Notes under the pieces: model-generated
Database searches by the model: none
What the model was told of the DNA's origin: nothing
What the model saw: the letters and a program-made list of their open reading frames with translations, nothing else
Position numbers and translations under genes: made by a program
Shown here: piece by piece, positions 1 to 6,587 of the stretch
Numbering within the stretch: position 1 is the first letter of the stretch
Layout of the letters: every line of letters begins with the position of its first letter
NCBI GenBank assembly: GCA_030836725.1
Contig: JAUPLV010000044.1
Span: 1 to 14,231, forward strand
DNA length: 14,231 nt
DNA from: Pseudomonadota bacterium
GTDB lineage: Bacteria; Pseudomonadota; Gammaproteobacteria; Burkholderiales; Thiobacillaceae
Direction: 5' to 3'

Positions 1-1252
1 CCTTCTTGATTCGTTCGGTGGCCGCTTCGCGCTCGTTCACCATCTCGTCGAAATGCCGTGCCAGCTCGCCGATTTCGTCGTTGGTTTCAAGGTTCGCGCG
101 CGCCGCGGTGTCGCCTTCGCGCAGCCGCTCCATAACCGACTGAAGGTGGCCGACGGGACCGGTGATGGTGCGCATCACGAACACGGCAAGGAAAATACCG
201 AGAATCATCAGTCCGACGATGATGGCCGAAGTAACGATCTGGTCGTACCGCAGTGCATCCGCCGCATCCTTCAGCGACACGCCGAGCGCCGCGGACGCAG
301 TTTCCGAAAGCTTCAGTTGTTCGCCCAGCGCGCCCGTCACCGAACCGAAGTAGGCGCTCGGGGCCATGGTCAGTTGCGTGGATTGGGCCACTTCCTTGCG
401 GACCATTTCCAGAATCTCGTGCCCCGATTCATCGGCGCTTGCGAGCGGCGCCTGCAGCGACTGCCTGAGTTTCGGCGCCGCATTCATCGCCTTGTTCAGG
501 GCGAGAATGGATCCTTCCAGGGCGTTTTGGGCTTCGGCCAGCGCCGTGGCCAGCGCCACGCGTTCCGCCAGCGAGAGGCCTTCATCCTGGGCCCCCTCGA
601 CGGATCCAGCGGAACCGCGCTCGGCGGCCCGCGCCAGCGCCGCGGTTCCCTGGGCGCGCAACTGGCCCAGAGACTCGGTAAGGCGCGGAATGGTGTTGTA
701 GGCCGCCTGAATCAGGTTGTAGTTCGCGGCGTTCGAGTCGAGGGACAGGCCGAAATGGTCGACCATCAAGTCCAGTTGCGAGAGGTAACTCGCGATGATC
801 CGTGTGTGTTCGGTGTAACTCTCGCCCGGCTTGATCGCGCGGCTTGCCACGTTCGATCCGAGGCCGTCCCACTCCTGCTTGGCCTTGCCCCACGCATCCC
901 GAATCGCCGCATTGTCGATCCGGCCGATTTCGGCATCCATCTCGCCAACCGCCTTGTCGACTTCGGCCTTTTTCGGGACCAGGTCGGCAGCCATCTGTTC
1001 GTTACCCGCCAGGGCGCCGGCCGACAGACCGCGATGCTCCTGCGTCAACTTGACGACCTTGAGCAGTTTGCCGGCGGGCTCGAAGCCGCTGAGTTCGTGT
1101 TTGGCGGTTTCCACGCCGGTCTGCGCGGTCGTGAAAACCTCGTAGAACGGCACCAGCACAAGAGCCAGCGCGAGCACCCCCAGAATCTGGAATTTCTTGC
1201 CCAGCCTGAGTCCGGATAGCAACCCGGCAGGCGACATCGTTCTGATGTTCAT
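1..1252 (-). CDS. pilJ: methyl-accepting chemotaxis protein, PilJ position (partial, C-terminus beyond window)
   Basis: This is an inner-membrane chemoreceptor that would pass signals to a CheA-type kinase through the CheW protein encoded just upstream. The start is the ATG at 1252, preceded by AAGGAG at a good distance. The N-terminus (MNIRTMSPAG...) is followed by a first membrane segment at about residues 21-40, then a long helical periplasmic region. That region contains a stretch like LTQEHRGLSAG (around residues 68-80) resembling nitrate/nitrite-sensing (NIT) type four-helix sensor domains. A second membrane segment lies at about 337-360, followed by a HAMP domain (about 361-415, with GPV near its start and NDEIGELARHFDEM near its end). 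The methyl-accepting signalling domain would lie past the window edge. Gene order (two response regulators, CheW, MCP) matches pilG-pilH-pilI-pilJ, which is the basis for the symbol; the NIT-like resemblance is by eye only. Confidence 0.85.
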   Translation of the reverse strand, partial: MNIRTMSPAGLLSGLRLGKKFQILGVLALALVLVPFYEVFTTAQTGVETAKHELSGFEPAGKLLKVVKLTQEHRGLSAGALAGNEQMAADLVPKKAEVDKAVGEMDAEIGRIDNAAIRDAWGKAKQEWDGLGSNVASRAIKPGESYTEHTRIIASYLSQLDLMVDHFGLSLDSNAANYNLIQAAYNTIPRLTESLGQLRAQGTAALARAAERGSAGSVEGAQDEGLSLAERVALATALAEAQNALEGSILALNKAMNAAPKLRQSLQAPLASADESGHEILEMVRKEVAQSTQLTMAPSAYFGSVTGALGEQLKLSETASAALGVSLKDAADALRYDQIVTSAIIVGLMILGIFLAVFVMRTITGPVGHLQSVMERLREGDTAARANLETNDEIGELARHFDEMVNEREAATERIKK

Positions 1253-1368
1253 GGTTTATTACTCCTTCAACACACCGTTCGTCGGGAAAACATTTGATGG
1301 ATTACCTGAAGCGCAGCTTGCGCATGCGCTGCATTTGCAAATCGTGGCACATGATGCGTGCCGGGCCA

Positions 1369-1932
1369 TTATTGAGCCCCTCCCAGGAGGAAGCCCTCAT
1401 GGTCGAACTCCAGCCACACCTCTTCGTCGGTCGAGTGGGCCGCTCGCACGTAGTTCGCCAGGAACTCCGGCAGTTCGGGTACCTGGTTGGTAAGACGTAA
1501 ATCGTTGAGCGCGACGGGATGCCCGTCGATGACAAAACCTGCCGCCTTGTCCCCCTTGTCGAGCACGAGAATCATGGTTTTCCGCGCGGCCACATCAGGT
1601 GCGTCAGGTGCATCGGACAGCATTTGCGCAAGATCGCAGACGGGAACCAGATTGCCGCGCAGATTGATCACGCCCTGAAGCCAGCCTGGGCCATTGGGAA
1701 TGGCGGCCAGAGGCATCATCGGCACAACCTCGCTGCCGACCCCGCCCTGGATCAGCAGTGAAAGGCCTCCCGAGCGGAAGCCATAGCGCAACTGCTTCTT
1801 GACCGTCTCGGTCGCGACAGGGACAAAGCCCTCGGGCGGCTCGAACCGGTTAAGCGCTTCGCTCGGAGAAACCGCCGTGCGCGCGGAGGTTTTTTCCGTG
1901 CGCACAGTACGTTCAGACATGGTCGTATCCAT
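1369..1932 (-). CDS. pilI: CheW-domain scaffold protein, PilI-like
   Basis: Protein of 187 residues that would link the chemoreceptor to the CheA/ChpA kinase in a cytoplasmic array. After an N-terminal extension of about 45 residues comes a CheW fold: RYGFRSGGLSLLI (from about 49), WLQGVINLRGNLVPVCDL (about 84-101, the typical CheW core) and MILVLDKGDKAAGFVID. The N-terminal extension and the RYGFR opening resemble PilI proteins of betaproteobacterial Pil-Chp clusters. Two ATGs compete (1932 and 1920); neither has a strong Shine-Dalgarno, and GAG sits six bases before the first. The gene begins 14 bases after the pilH stop codon and is followed by 116 non-coding bases before the MCP. The fold is clear; PilI rather than another CheW is inferred from context. 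Confidence 0.88.
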   Translation of the reverse strand: MDTTMSERTVRTEKTSARTAVSPSEALNRFEPPEGFVPVATETVKKQLRYGFRSGGLSLLIQGGVGSEVVPMMPLAAIPNGPGWLQGVINLRGNLVPVCDLAQMLSDAPDAPDVAARKTMILVLDKGDKAAGFVIDGHPVALNDLRLTNQVPELPEFLANYVRAAHSTDEEVWLEFDHEGFLLGGAQ

Positions 1933-1946
1933 GACTCAAGGTCGAA

Positions 1947-2309
1947 TCAGACAACAGCCTTGAGCTGGTCGATGAGCTGGTCCGAAGTGAAAGGCTTCGC
2001 CAGGTGGCCCTTGGCACCCTGCATCTGGCCCCACACCTTGTCGGCCTTCTCGCCCTTGCTGGTCACGAAAACCACGGGAATGTCCTTGGTCGCCGGATCC
2101 TGATTGAGCAGGCGGCAGGTTTCATAGCCGTCCATCTCGGGCATCACGACATCCAGAAAAATGACCGCCGGCTTTTCCGCCTTCGCCTTGGCGATGGCCT
2201 CGGTGCCGTTGGCCGCGGTGATCACCAGACATCCCGCGTCCGACAGCGCATTCCTGATGTTGGCCTGATCGACCGGGGAATCGTCTACTACCAGTACTTT
2301 CTTGCTCAT
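1947..2309 (-). CDS. pilH: single-domain response regulator PilH
   Basis: A stand-alone CheY-like receiver of 120 residues. The acidic pocket is D9/D10 with the phosphoacceptor at D53 (FLDVVMPEMDG); the switch residues T83 (VFVTSKG) and K105 (LAKPF) are all present, so it should be phosphorylatable. The stretch DKVWGQMQGAKGHLAKP closely follows the PilH family pattern (DKVWG-RQGA-YLTKP), which separates it from CheY. In the Pil-Chp pathway PilH is one of two receivers phosphorylated by ChpA and modulates twitching motility and pilus retraction. The ATG at 2309 has AGGAG nine bases upstream. It sits between the PilG-position gene (97 bases upstream) and pilI (14 bases downstream). Confidence 0.9.
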   Translation of the reverse strand: MSKKVLVVDDSPVDQANIRNALSDAGCLVITAANGTEAIAKAKAEKPAVIFLDVVMPEMDGYETCRLLNQDPATKDIPVVFVTSKGEKADKVWGQMQGAKGHLAKPFTSDQLIDQLKAVV

Positions 2310-2370
2310 TTCTTACTGCTCCTATGGTTACGGTTGGTGTTGCACATTTTTGATAACTGGATGCAGCCTC

Positions 2371-2401
2371 ATTCCCGGTCGCGGCGTACGCACACGGGAA
2401 T
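2371..2401 (-). other. stem-loop between PilG-position gene and pilH
   Basis: Perfect 7-bp arms ATTCCCG (2371-2377) and CGGGAAT (2395-2401) enclose 17 bases that contain the self-complementary octamer GCGTACGC (2384-2391). It starts five bases after the upstream stop codon, within the 97-base gap. No U-run follows on the minus strand, so a processing or stability element is likelier than an intrinsic terminator. Function is inferred from position only. Confidence 0.35.
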
Positions 2402-2405
2402 TCCG

Positions 2406-3233
2406 CTACTTCGCAATTACCGGTTGCCCCATGCTCTGCTCGCCTCTTTCATCGAGGTATTTGCACAGGGTTTGCTGGAAAACTTCGTTTTGCACCGGCT
2501 TGGTCAGAAAGGCGTCGCAGCCAGCCAGCGAGGCCCTGACCCGGTCGAACGTGGACGATTTCCCGGTCAGCATGATCACGGCCGTATGCTTCAGCCTCCG
2601 GTTCTTCTTGATCGCCTTGCATATCTGATACCCATCGGCGCCGCCCGGCAGGACCACATCAAGGAAGGCAATGTCGTAAACATTTTTCTCGATAAGGACG
2701 AGCGCCTTCTCCGCCGTATCGGCGAAGTCGGCCGCCACCCCGTACATCTTGAGCCCGAGCCCGACCTGGGCCTGAACGGTGGTGCTGTCATCCACCACCA
2801 GCGCCGAAAATCGTGTTCCCTTGCCGGCGATGGCAACGGAGGCATCGGGCGACGCCCCTTCATGGCCAATGCTTAGCTCGGGCAGGAACTGGAATTCATG
2901 CACGGTGACCTCGTCGAGCAGGTTGACGAGGCCGAGCAGGCTCGGCGGGACCAGCGGCCGCTTGAATTCGCGCCTTCCGGAGAGACTGTTGGTTTCCGTC
3001 ACGAGAAAAATTGCAGGGGCCGGGTTCCGCGCCCGAGCCGAGTGCCAGGCCCGAAGCGCCATGGGCGACTCCCCGTCGACCAGGTAGATGTCGGTCGCGG
3101 AACCTGTCGAAGTTTCGAAAACGTAGGATCGCGCGCGGGACGCGGTCAGGCGGGCGGCTGTCGCCAGCATCCGCATTTCACGCTCGGCCATGTCGGCAAT
3201 AACGTTGACGCGAAACATTTTTTTGTATTCCAT
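2406..3233 (-). CDS. response regulator with C-terminal receiver and degenerate N-terminal receiver-like domain (PilG position)
   Basis: Protein of 275 residues. The C-terminal half (about 143-262) is an intact receiver domain: acidic pair D148/D149 (VVDDST), phosphoacceptor D192 (FLDVVLPGGADG), T223 (MLTGKSS) and K245 (LTKPV). Residues 6-110 look like a second, decayed receiver: it retains a LVDGESP strand end, PAIFLVTE and FKRPLVPPSLL (compare the Lys-Pro end of receivers) but lacks the paired acidic residues near its start. The gene holds the first position of a pilG-H-I-J type cluster, where a single-domain PilG of about 130 residues is usual, so it may act as PilG with an added domain. 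Start: the ATG at 3233 has GGAGG five bases upstream; a longer reading from a GTG at 3305 lies in the leader RNA and is not supported. Expression is probably set by the c-di-GMP riboswitch in the leader. Confidence 0.85.
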   Translation of the reverse strand: MEYKKMFRVNVIADMAEREMRMLATAARLTASRARSYVFETSTGSATDIYLVDGESPMALRAWHSARARNPAPAIFLVTETNSLSGRREFKRPLVPPSLLGLVNLLDEVTVHEFQFLPELSIGHEGASPDASVAIAGKGTRFSALVVDDSTTVQAQVGLGLKMYGVAADFADTAEKALVLIEKNVYDIAFLDVVLPGGADGYQICKAIKKNRRLKHTAVIMLTGKSSTFDRVRASLAGCDAFLTKPVQNEVFQQTLCKYLDERGEQSMGQPVIAK

Positions 3234-3372
3234 CCCACCCTCCAACGGCTGCACACCCGCCAAAGCGACGCCATGGCATCGCCCGCACGGCACCTTAAAA
3301 GTCACGCGCCAAGCTTCAAGCAGGAAAAGAAAAGGGGGGAAGCCAGGCCGACGGAAACCGTATGGTCTTAAC

Positions 3373-3403
3373 GGGATCGAGGATTGTTTCCTCCTCGTAT
3401 CCC
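3373..3403 (-). promoter_or_regulatory. leader hairpin just after the aptamer (possible expression platform)
   Basis: Inverted repeat GGGATCGAGGA (3373-3383) with TCCTCG-T-ATCCC (3392-3403): eleven pairs with one bulged base and an eight-base loop. On the transcribed minus strand it begins within the last two bases of the riboswitch stem at 3402-3418, so the two structures compete slightly. It lacks an immediate U-tract; pyrimidine-rich sequence (CTTCCCCCCTTTTCTTTT) follows about 30 bases later. It could be a switching or termination element, but the mechanism is not readable from sequence alone. Confidence 0.5.
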
Positions 3404-3503
3404 AGCAACCCCGCTGCCATAAACCCTCGAACGAACTCGAGATTCCTTAGGCCGGAAGCTTTGCGTCCTCGTTTTTCAACGAGTTTGCCCTTAGTACTTA
3501 GTA
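3396..3503 (-). ncRNA. c-di-GMP-I riboswitch (GEMM-I aptamer)
   Basis: On the minus strand the conserved GEMM-I parts appear in order: GGGCAAAC (from 3490), a hairpin CTCGTT-GAAA-AACGAG (3483-3468) with a GNRA tetraloop, the signature GACGCAAAGC, then TTCCGGCCTAAGG (tetraloop-receptor side), a variable hairpin CTCGA...TCGAG (3441-3426), and GGCAGCGGGGTTGCT (3418-3404). The last stem covaries with the well-known Vibrio Vc2 form (GGUA...UACC there, GGCA...UGCU here), which supports a real structure. The intact GGG before CAAA fits the c-di-GMP type rather than the cGAMP-selective variant. The aptamer sits in the leader of the chemosensory operon, about 165 bases before the start codon. Outer boundaries are approximate. 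Confidence 0.93.
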
Positions 3504-3512
3504 ACTATGCGT

Positions 3513-3541
3513 AAACTACATCAATACCTATCTATCCGCAA
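3513..3541 (-). promoter_or_regulatory. candidate promoter of the chemosensory operon
   Basis: Reading the minus strand, TTGCGG (3541-3536) and TAGTTT (3518-3513) are separated by 17 bases, placing a start site near 3505, right at the 5' end of the aptamer. The -10 match is poor (3 of 6). A 13-bp palindrome ATTTTC-A-GAAAAT (3546-3558) lies just upstream and could be an operator. The non-coding stretch 3234-3640 as a whole holds this promoter region, the riboswitch, its hairpin and the ribosome binding site; no gene is seen in it. Confidence 0.3.
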
Positions 3542-3640
3542 GTGGATTTTCAGAAAATTCCGCGTCGCAAGTCGCGACTCGAAAATCTGTTGCGAAAATG
3601 GCTTTCCAAACGCCTCGAACGCCTGGCGGCGACGTCCCGC

Positions 3641-4093
3641 CTAACCCTTCATCAATCGCCGCGCCGCGTGCGCCAGCGGCATGGGCAGGCGGCACAGCAC
3701 CGCCTCGGGGTCGAGGGCATCGAGCAGGTTCTTGACCGTCAGGCCAAGCTCGGTGTCGCCTTCGCTCACCAGGCGGCGGCTGAAGAACAGGGTGTCGGGG
3801 TCTTCGCTGCGCGTGAGCAGCAGCATGAAATCGCGCGCGGTGGCGCTGATGGTGAGGTCGGGGGCGCCGCTGTCCGGCGAAAAGCCGCGGGAGCTGACGG
3901 TGAAATGCAGGCTGAGCCCGAGGTCCTTGACGCGGATGGCATAGCGCCGGCCGACCAGCGGCTGCCAGTCGAGGCTTTGCAGCGCGGGCCACAGCAGGCG
4001 GTTGGCCGCCAGCGAAAACGCCAGACTGGGCGGGGCAGCCGGAAGCCGGGCGATCAAGGCGCTCAGGGGGGGCGGCACAGCAAGGTTCAGCAT
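3641..4093 (-). CDS. ubiT: UbiT, SCP2-domain accessory factor of anaerobic ubiquinone synthesis
   Basis: A 150-residue SCP2 lipid-carrier domain protein. The stretch DPDTLFFSRRLV followed by EGDTELGLTVKNLLDAL is nearly the same as in Escherichia coli UbiT (YhbT). UbiT is needed for the oxygen-independent ubiquinone pathway, probably binding the hydrophobic prenylated intermediates for UbiU-UbiV. Start choice: an ATG at 4120 overlaps the preceding stop as TGATG but has no Shine-Dalgarno, while tandem ATGs at 4096/4093 follow GGAG, with the better spacing for 4093; the shorter form also fits the E. coli length at the N-terminus. If 4120 is used the protein gains nine residues. It is the last gene of the ubi operon. 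Confidence 0.92.
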   Translation of the reverse strand: MLNLAVPPPLSALIARLPAAPPSLAFSLAANRLLWPALQSLDWQPLVGRRYAIRVKDLGLSLHFTVSSRGFSPDSGAPDLTISATARDFMLLLTRSEDPDTLFFSRRLVSEGDTELGLTVKNLLDALDPEAVLCRLPMPLAHAARRLMKG

Positions 4094-4119
4094 CATTTCT
4101 CCGTTGCTCAGGGCAGGCA

Positions 4120-4560
4120 TCAGCGTACGGCGTCAGCCCAGTTGTTGGGGGTTTCGTAAAGCCGCACCCGCTGCAGTCGAAGCTGGTTGCCGTAGGTGTC
4201 GAGGTAAGCCGCGTCAAGGATGCGGAACGCTTCGGCCGCGAGGTTTTCCGCCGTGGGCACGACCGGCAGCACCACGGTCTTGTGGCCGGGCAGGGTTGCC
4301 AGAAATTCCACCACCGCCTGGTCGCCCCGATACACCAGGAAAGCGTGGTCCCAATGGCTGACCAGCGCGGTGTTGGCGATGGTTTTCACGTCCGAAAAAT
4401 CCATCACCATGCCCTGCTCCGCCGCGCCTTCGGTGCGGATGATCTCGCCGGAGAGCGTGATTTCAATGGCATAGCGATGGCCGTGCAGATGCTTGCACTG
4501 GCTGCCGTGATGGGGAATGCGGTGGCCGGCGTCGAATTCCAGTTTTCGCGTAATCAGCAT
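4120..4560 (-). CDS. queD: QueD / 6-pyruvoyl-tetrahydropterin synthase family enzyme
   Basis: A 146-residue T-fold enzyme. Zinc ligands H13, H26 and H28 (FDAGHR and KHLHGHRY), the catalytic cysteine C22, the D71-H72 pair (SHWDHAFL), the PTAENLA motif at 102-108 and E136 in the YETP substrate anchor are all present. QueD makes 6-carboxy-5,6,7,8-tetrahydropterin from dihydroneopterin triphosphate for queuosine/7-deazaguanine synthesis; close relatives make other pterins, and sequence by eye does not fully separate them. The start ATG at 4560 lies one base after the ubiV stop, with GGAG six bases upstream inside ubiV; the stop abuts or overlaps ubiT. Lying between ubiV and ubiT it is surely co-transcribed with them, which is odd for a queuosine gene. 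Confidence 0.9.
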   Translation of the reverse strand: MLITRKLEFDAGHRIPHHGSQCKHLHGHRYAIEITLSGEIIRTEGAAEQGMVMDFSDVKTIANTALVSHWDHAFLVYRGDQAVVEFLATLPGHKTVVLPVVPTAENLAAEAFRILDAAYLDTYGNQLRLQRVRLYETPNNWADAVR

Positions 4561-4561
4561 G

Positions 4562-5452
4562 TCAGGCAGGCTCCGAACTGCGTTCGAGGCCGGCGCGGCC
4601 ATGCCAGTAACCGTCGACCGGCGGGCCGGGCATGATGCGCTGAAGACCATCGGCGGCTCCTGCTTCGCCCATTATCGTCGCCTGGAAGGCTTCGACCACC
4701 CGTCCCATGTGGCGCGACTGCGGCGACAGGCGCAGGCTGGCAATATCGAGTTTGCGCAGGGCGGGCAGTTCGCCGAGCAGGGTGTAGACGCCCGCGGACT
4801 GCGTCTGGATGCCGTTGAGCGTCAGGAAGGGCTCACCCTCGCGGGTCGCCAGCGCCAGCCCGTCCGGATGATCGAGACAGCGGAACTGGCAGTCATCCTT
4901 GGGCAGGTTGTAATGGCGCGCGGTGAAACAGCGCGCGGAGTACGCCAGCGGCAGGCGGCCATAAGCGAAGACCTCGGTCTCGATCCCGGCCGGCGCGTGT
5001 TCGAGCAGCGCCGTCAGGTCGACGCACGACATTTCCACCGGCGGCAGCCAGCGCTTCGCACCGAGCCCCGCCAGCACATCGAGCGTTTCGTGGTTGTAGA
5101 CATTGAGCGTCGGCCCGGCGACGAAAGGCACGCCGGCATCGGACAGCAGCCGCACCGCGCCCCACTCGTTGGCCTCGACCAAAAATCGGCCATCGGAAAC
5201 GATGCGGCGCAGCATCTTGAGATCCGATTCCGACTCGATCAGCGTCTGGGTGGAGAGCACCACCTCCTTGCCGGCGGCGGCGAGCTGCTCCGCCAGATCC
5301 AGCCAGTCGGGCAGGCGCAGCAGGTGGCGACGTGAGCACACACTCTCGCCCAGATACACCCGCGCCACCGGCCAGCGCTTCGCCTCTTCGTAGAAAGCAA
5401 GCGTGTCGTCGTGCGACCAGTAGTAAAGAAGGGGACCGAGGCTAAGGTTCAT
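4562..5452 (-). CDS. ubiV: UbiV, iron-sulfur partner of UbiU in oxygen-independent ubiquinone hydroxylation
   Basis: A U32-peptidase-family-like protein of 296 residues. The four cysteines expected to hold a 4Fe-4S cluster are C39 (GESVCSRR), C175 (ARCFTARHYN), C188 and C192 (DDCQFRC), matching the spacing known for E. coli UbiV. UbiU-UbiV hydroxylates the ubiquinone ring without oxygen, so ubiquinone can be made in anaerobic conditions. The family motifs YLGESVCSRRH and YGRLPLAYSARCF are clear. It follows ubiU after a 133-base gap filled by a dispersed hairpin repeat, and is directly followed by the QueD-family gene. Confidence 0.93.
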   Translation of the reverse strand: MNLSLGPLLYYWSHDDTLAFYEEAKRWPVARVYLGESVCSRRHLLRLPDWLDLAEQLAAAGKEVVLSTQTLIESESDLKMLRRIVSDGRFLVEANEWGAVRLLSDAGVPFVAGPTLNVYNHETLDVLAGLGAKRWLPPVEMSCVDLTALLEHAPAGIETEVFAYGRLPLAYSARCFTARHYNLPKDDCQFRCLDHPDGLALATREGEPFLTLNGIQTQSAGVYTLLGELPALRKLDIASLRLSPQSRHMGRVVEAFQATIMGEAGAADGLQRIMPGPPVDGYWHGRAGLERSSEPA

Positions 5453-5470
5453 TCAGAATGCCCTTATATG

Positions 5471-5559
5471 TTGCGAGGAGCGTAGCGACGCGGCAATCCA
5501 GTAGCGCGTGGCGCCGACCGAGGTGCGTTGCTGGATTGCCGCGCTTCGCTCGCAATGAC
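5471..5559. repeat. dispersed inverted-repeat element (copy 1) between ubiU and ubiV
   Basis: Long arm 5471-5501 (starts TTGCGAGGAGCG, ends GGCAATCCAG) pairs with short arm 5531-5559 (starts CTGGATTGCC, ends TCGCAATGAC) around a 29-base loop. The same two arms, in the opposite orientation, occur at 12645-12730; the long arms of the two copies differ by one base over 31. The motif (ATTGCGAG...GCAATCCAG) belongs to a widespread class of REP-like intergenic repeats in proteobacteria. Here it sits inside a transcribed intergenic region and would form a strong RNA hairpin upstream of ubiV. Confidence 0.85.
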
Positions 5560-5585
5560 GGCAAAGCAGTTGATTTCATTGCTGC

Positions 5586-6587
5586 TCATTTCCAGGGTCG
5601 ATGGTAGGCGCCGAGCGTATGGCTCTGCCCTTCCGACAGTTTGTTGAGTTCGGCCTGCCAGGCCGGCGCGGGCTTGAAGCCTTCGGCGTTTTTCTTCACG
5701 GCATCGATGGCAGCGCGCCATACCCGGGTCACCTGCGTCACGTAGGCCGGGCTGCGCTGGCGTCCTTCGATCTTGATCGCGGCGATGCCGATCTTCAGCA
5801 TCTCGGGCAACAGGTCGAGGGTATTGAGACTGGTCGGCTCCTCGATGGCGTAATAGGTTTCGCCGCCAACTTCGAAGCGCCCCTTGCACAGCGTCGGATA
5901 GCCGGCTTTTTCGTCCTTGCCGTAGCGGTCGAGCAGCACGCCGTTGAGGCGCGACTCCAGCCCGCTCGGCGTATCCGTCCACTGCACCGATTTCGGCGGC
6001 GAGCAGACGCCGGCCGAGTTGGGCGATTCGCCGGTGCAATACGACGACAGCAGGCAACGCCCCTCCACCATCACGCACAGTCCGCCGAAACCGAACAGCT
6101 CGATCTCGACATCGGTGTGCTGAACCACGTTTTCCACCTGCGGCAGCGACAGCACGCGCGGCAGCACAGCGCGCTGGATGCCGAAATGCTCGCGATAGAA
6201 ATTCACCGCCTCGTAGCTGGTGGCCGAACCCTGCACCGACAGGTGCAGGCGCAATTGCGGATGCTGCCTGACCGCGTAACGCATCAGTCCGGGGTCCGCG
6301 AGGATCACCGCATCCATGCCCAGTTTCGCCGCGCGGTCGATCGCGCCGGTCCAGCGGCTCCAGGTATCGGTCTGCGGATAGGTGTTGAGCGCGAGCAGCA
6401 CCTTGCGGCCGCGGTCGTGGGCGTAGCGCAACCCCTCGGCGGCCTGGGCCTCGTCGAAATTGAGGCCGGGAAAGGCGCGCGCATTGGTGTTGTCGCGAAA
6501 GCCCATGTAGACCGCGTCGGCGCCGTTGTCGATGGCGGCTTTAAGTGAAACCAGGCTGCCCGCCGGGCAGACAAGATCAAGCGGCAT
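5586..6587 (-). CDS. ubiU: UbiU, iron-sulfur U32-family protein of oxygen-independent ubiquinone hydroxylation
   Basis: Protein of 333 residues opening MPLDLVCPAGSLVSLKAAID, the typical start of U32-family proteins. The cluster ligands known in E. coli UbiU (C169, C176, C193, C232) appear here at C171, C178, C195 and C234 (GGLCVMVEGRC, NSAGVC, PTLCKGRFEV), each shifted by two. It acts with UbiV as a heterodimer that hydroxylates ubiquinone precursors, using prephenate instead of oxygen as shown for E. coli. The ATG at 6587 has GGGAG upstream; a longer in-frame reading to 6647 lies inside the preceding gene and is not supported. It overlaps the end of the radical SAM gene by 11 bases, so the two are translationally linked. 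Confidence 0.93.
   Translation of the reverse strand: MPLDLVCPAGSLVSLKAAIDNGADAVYMGFRDNTNARAFPGLNFDEAQAAEGLRYAHDRGRKVLLALNTYPQTDTWSRWTGAIDRAAKLGMDAVILADPGLMRYAVRQHPQLRLHLSVQGSATSYEAVNFYREHFGIQRAVLPRVLSLPQVENVVQHTDVEIELFGFGGLCVMVEGRCLLSSYCTGESPNSAGVCSPPKSVQWTDTPSGLESRLNGVLLDRYGKDEKAGYPTLCKGRFEVGGETYYAIEEPTSLNTLDLLPEMLKIGIAAIKIEGRQRSPAYVTQVTRVWRAAIDAVKKNAEGFKPAPAWQAELNKLSEGQSHTLGAYHRPWK

Noticed and set aside
53..1219. Long plus-strand open frame of 388 codons
   Set aside because: Antisense shadow of the chemoreceptor gene; Arg/Gly/His-rich composition and no family signature, while the minus strand shows membrane segments and HAMP.
3234..3305. Longer start (GTG) for the PilG-position regulator
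   Set aside because: The extension lies in the leader RNA and has no ribosome binding site, whereas the ATG at 3233 has GGAGG at good spacing.
5601..6548. Plus-strand open frame of 315 codons
   Set aside because: Antisense of ubiU, whose cysteines and family sequence are clear on the minus strand.
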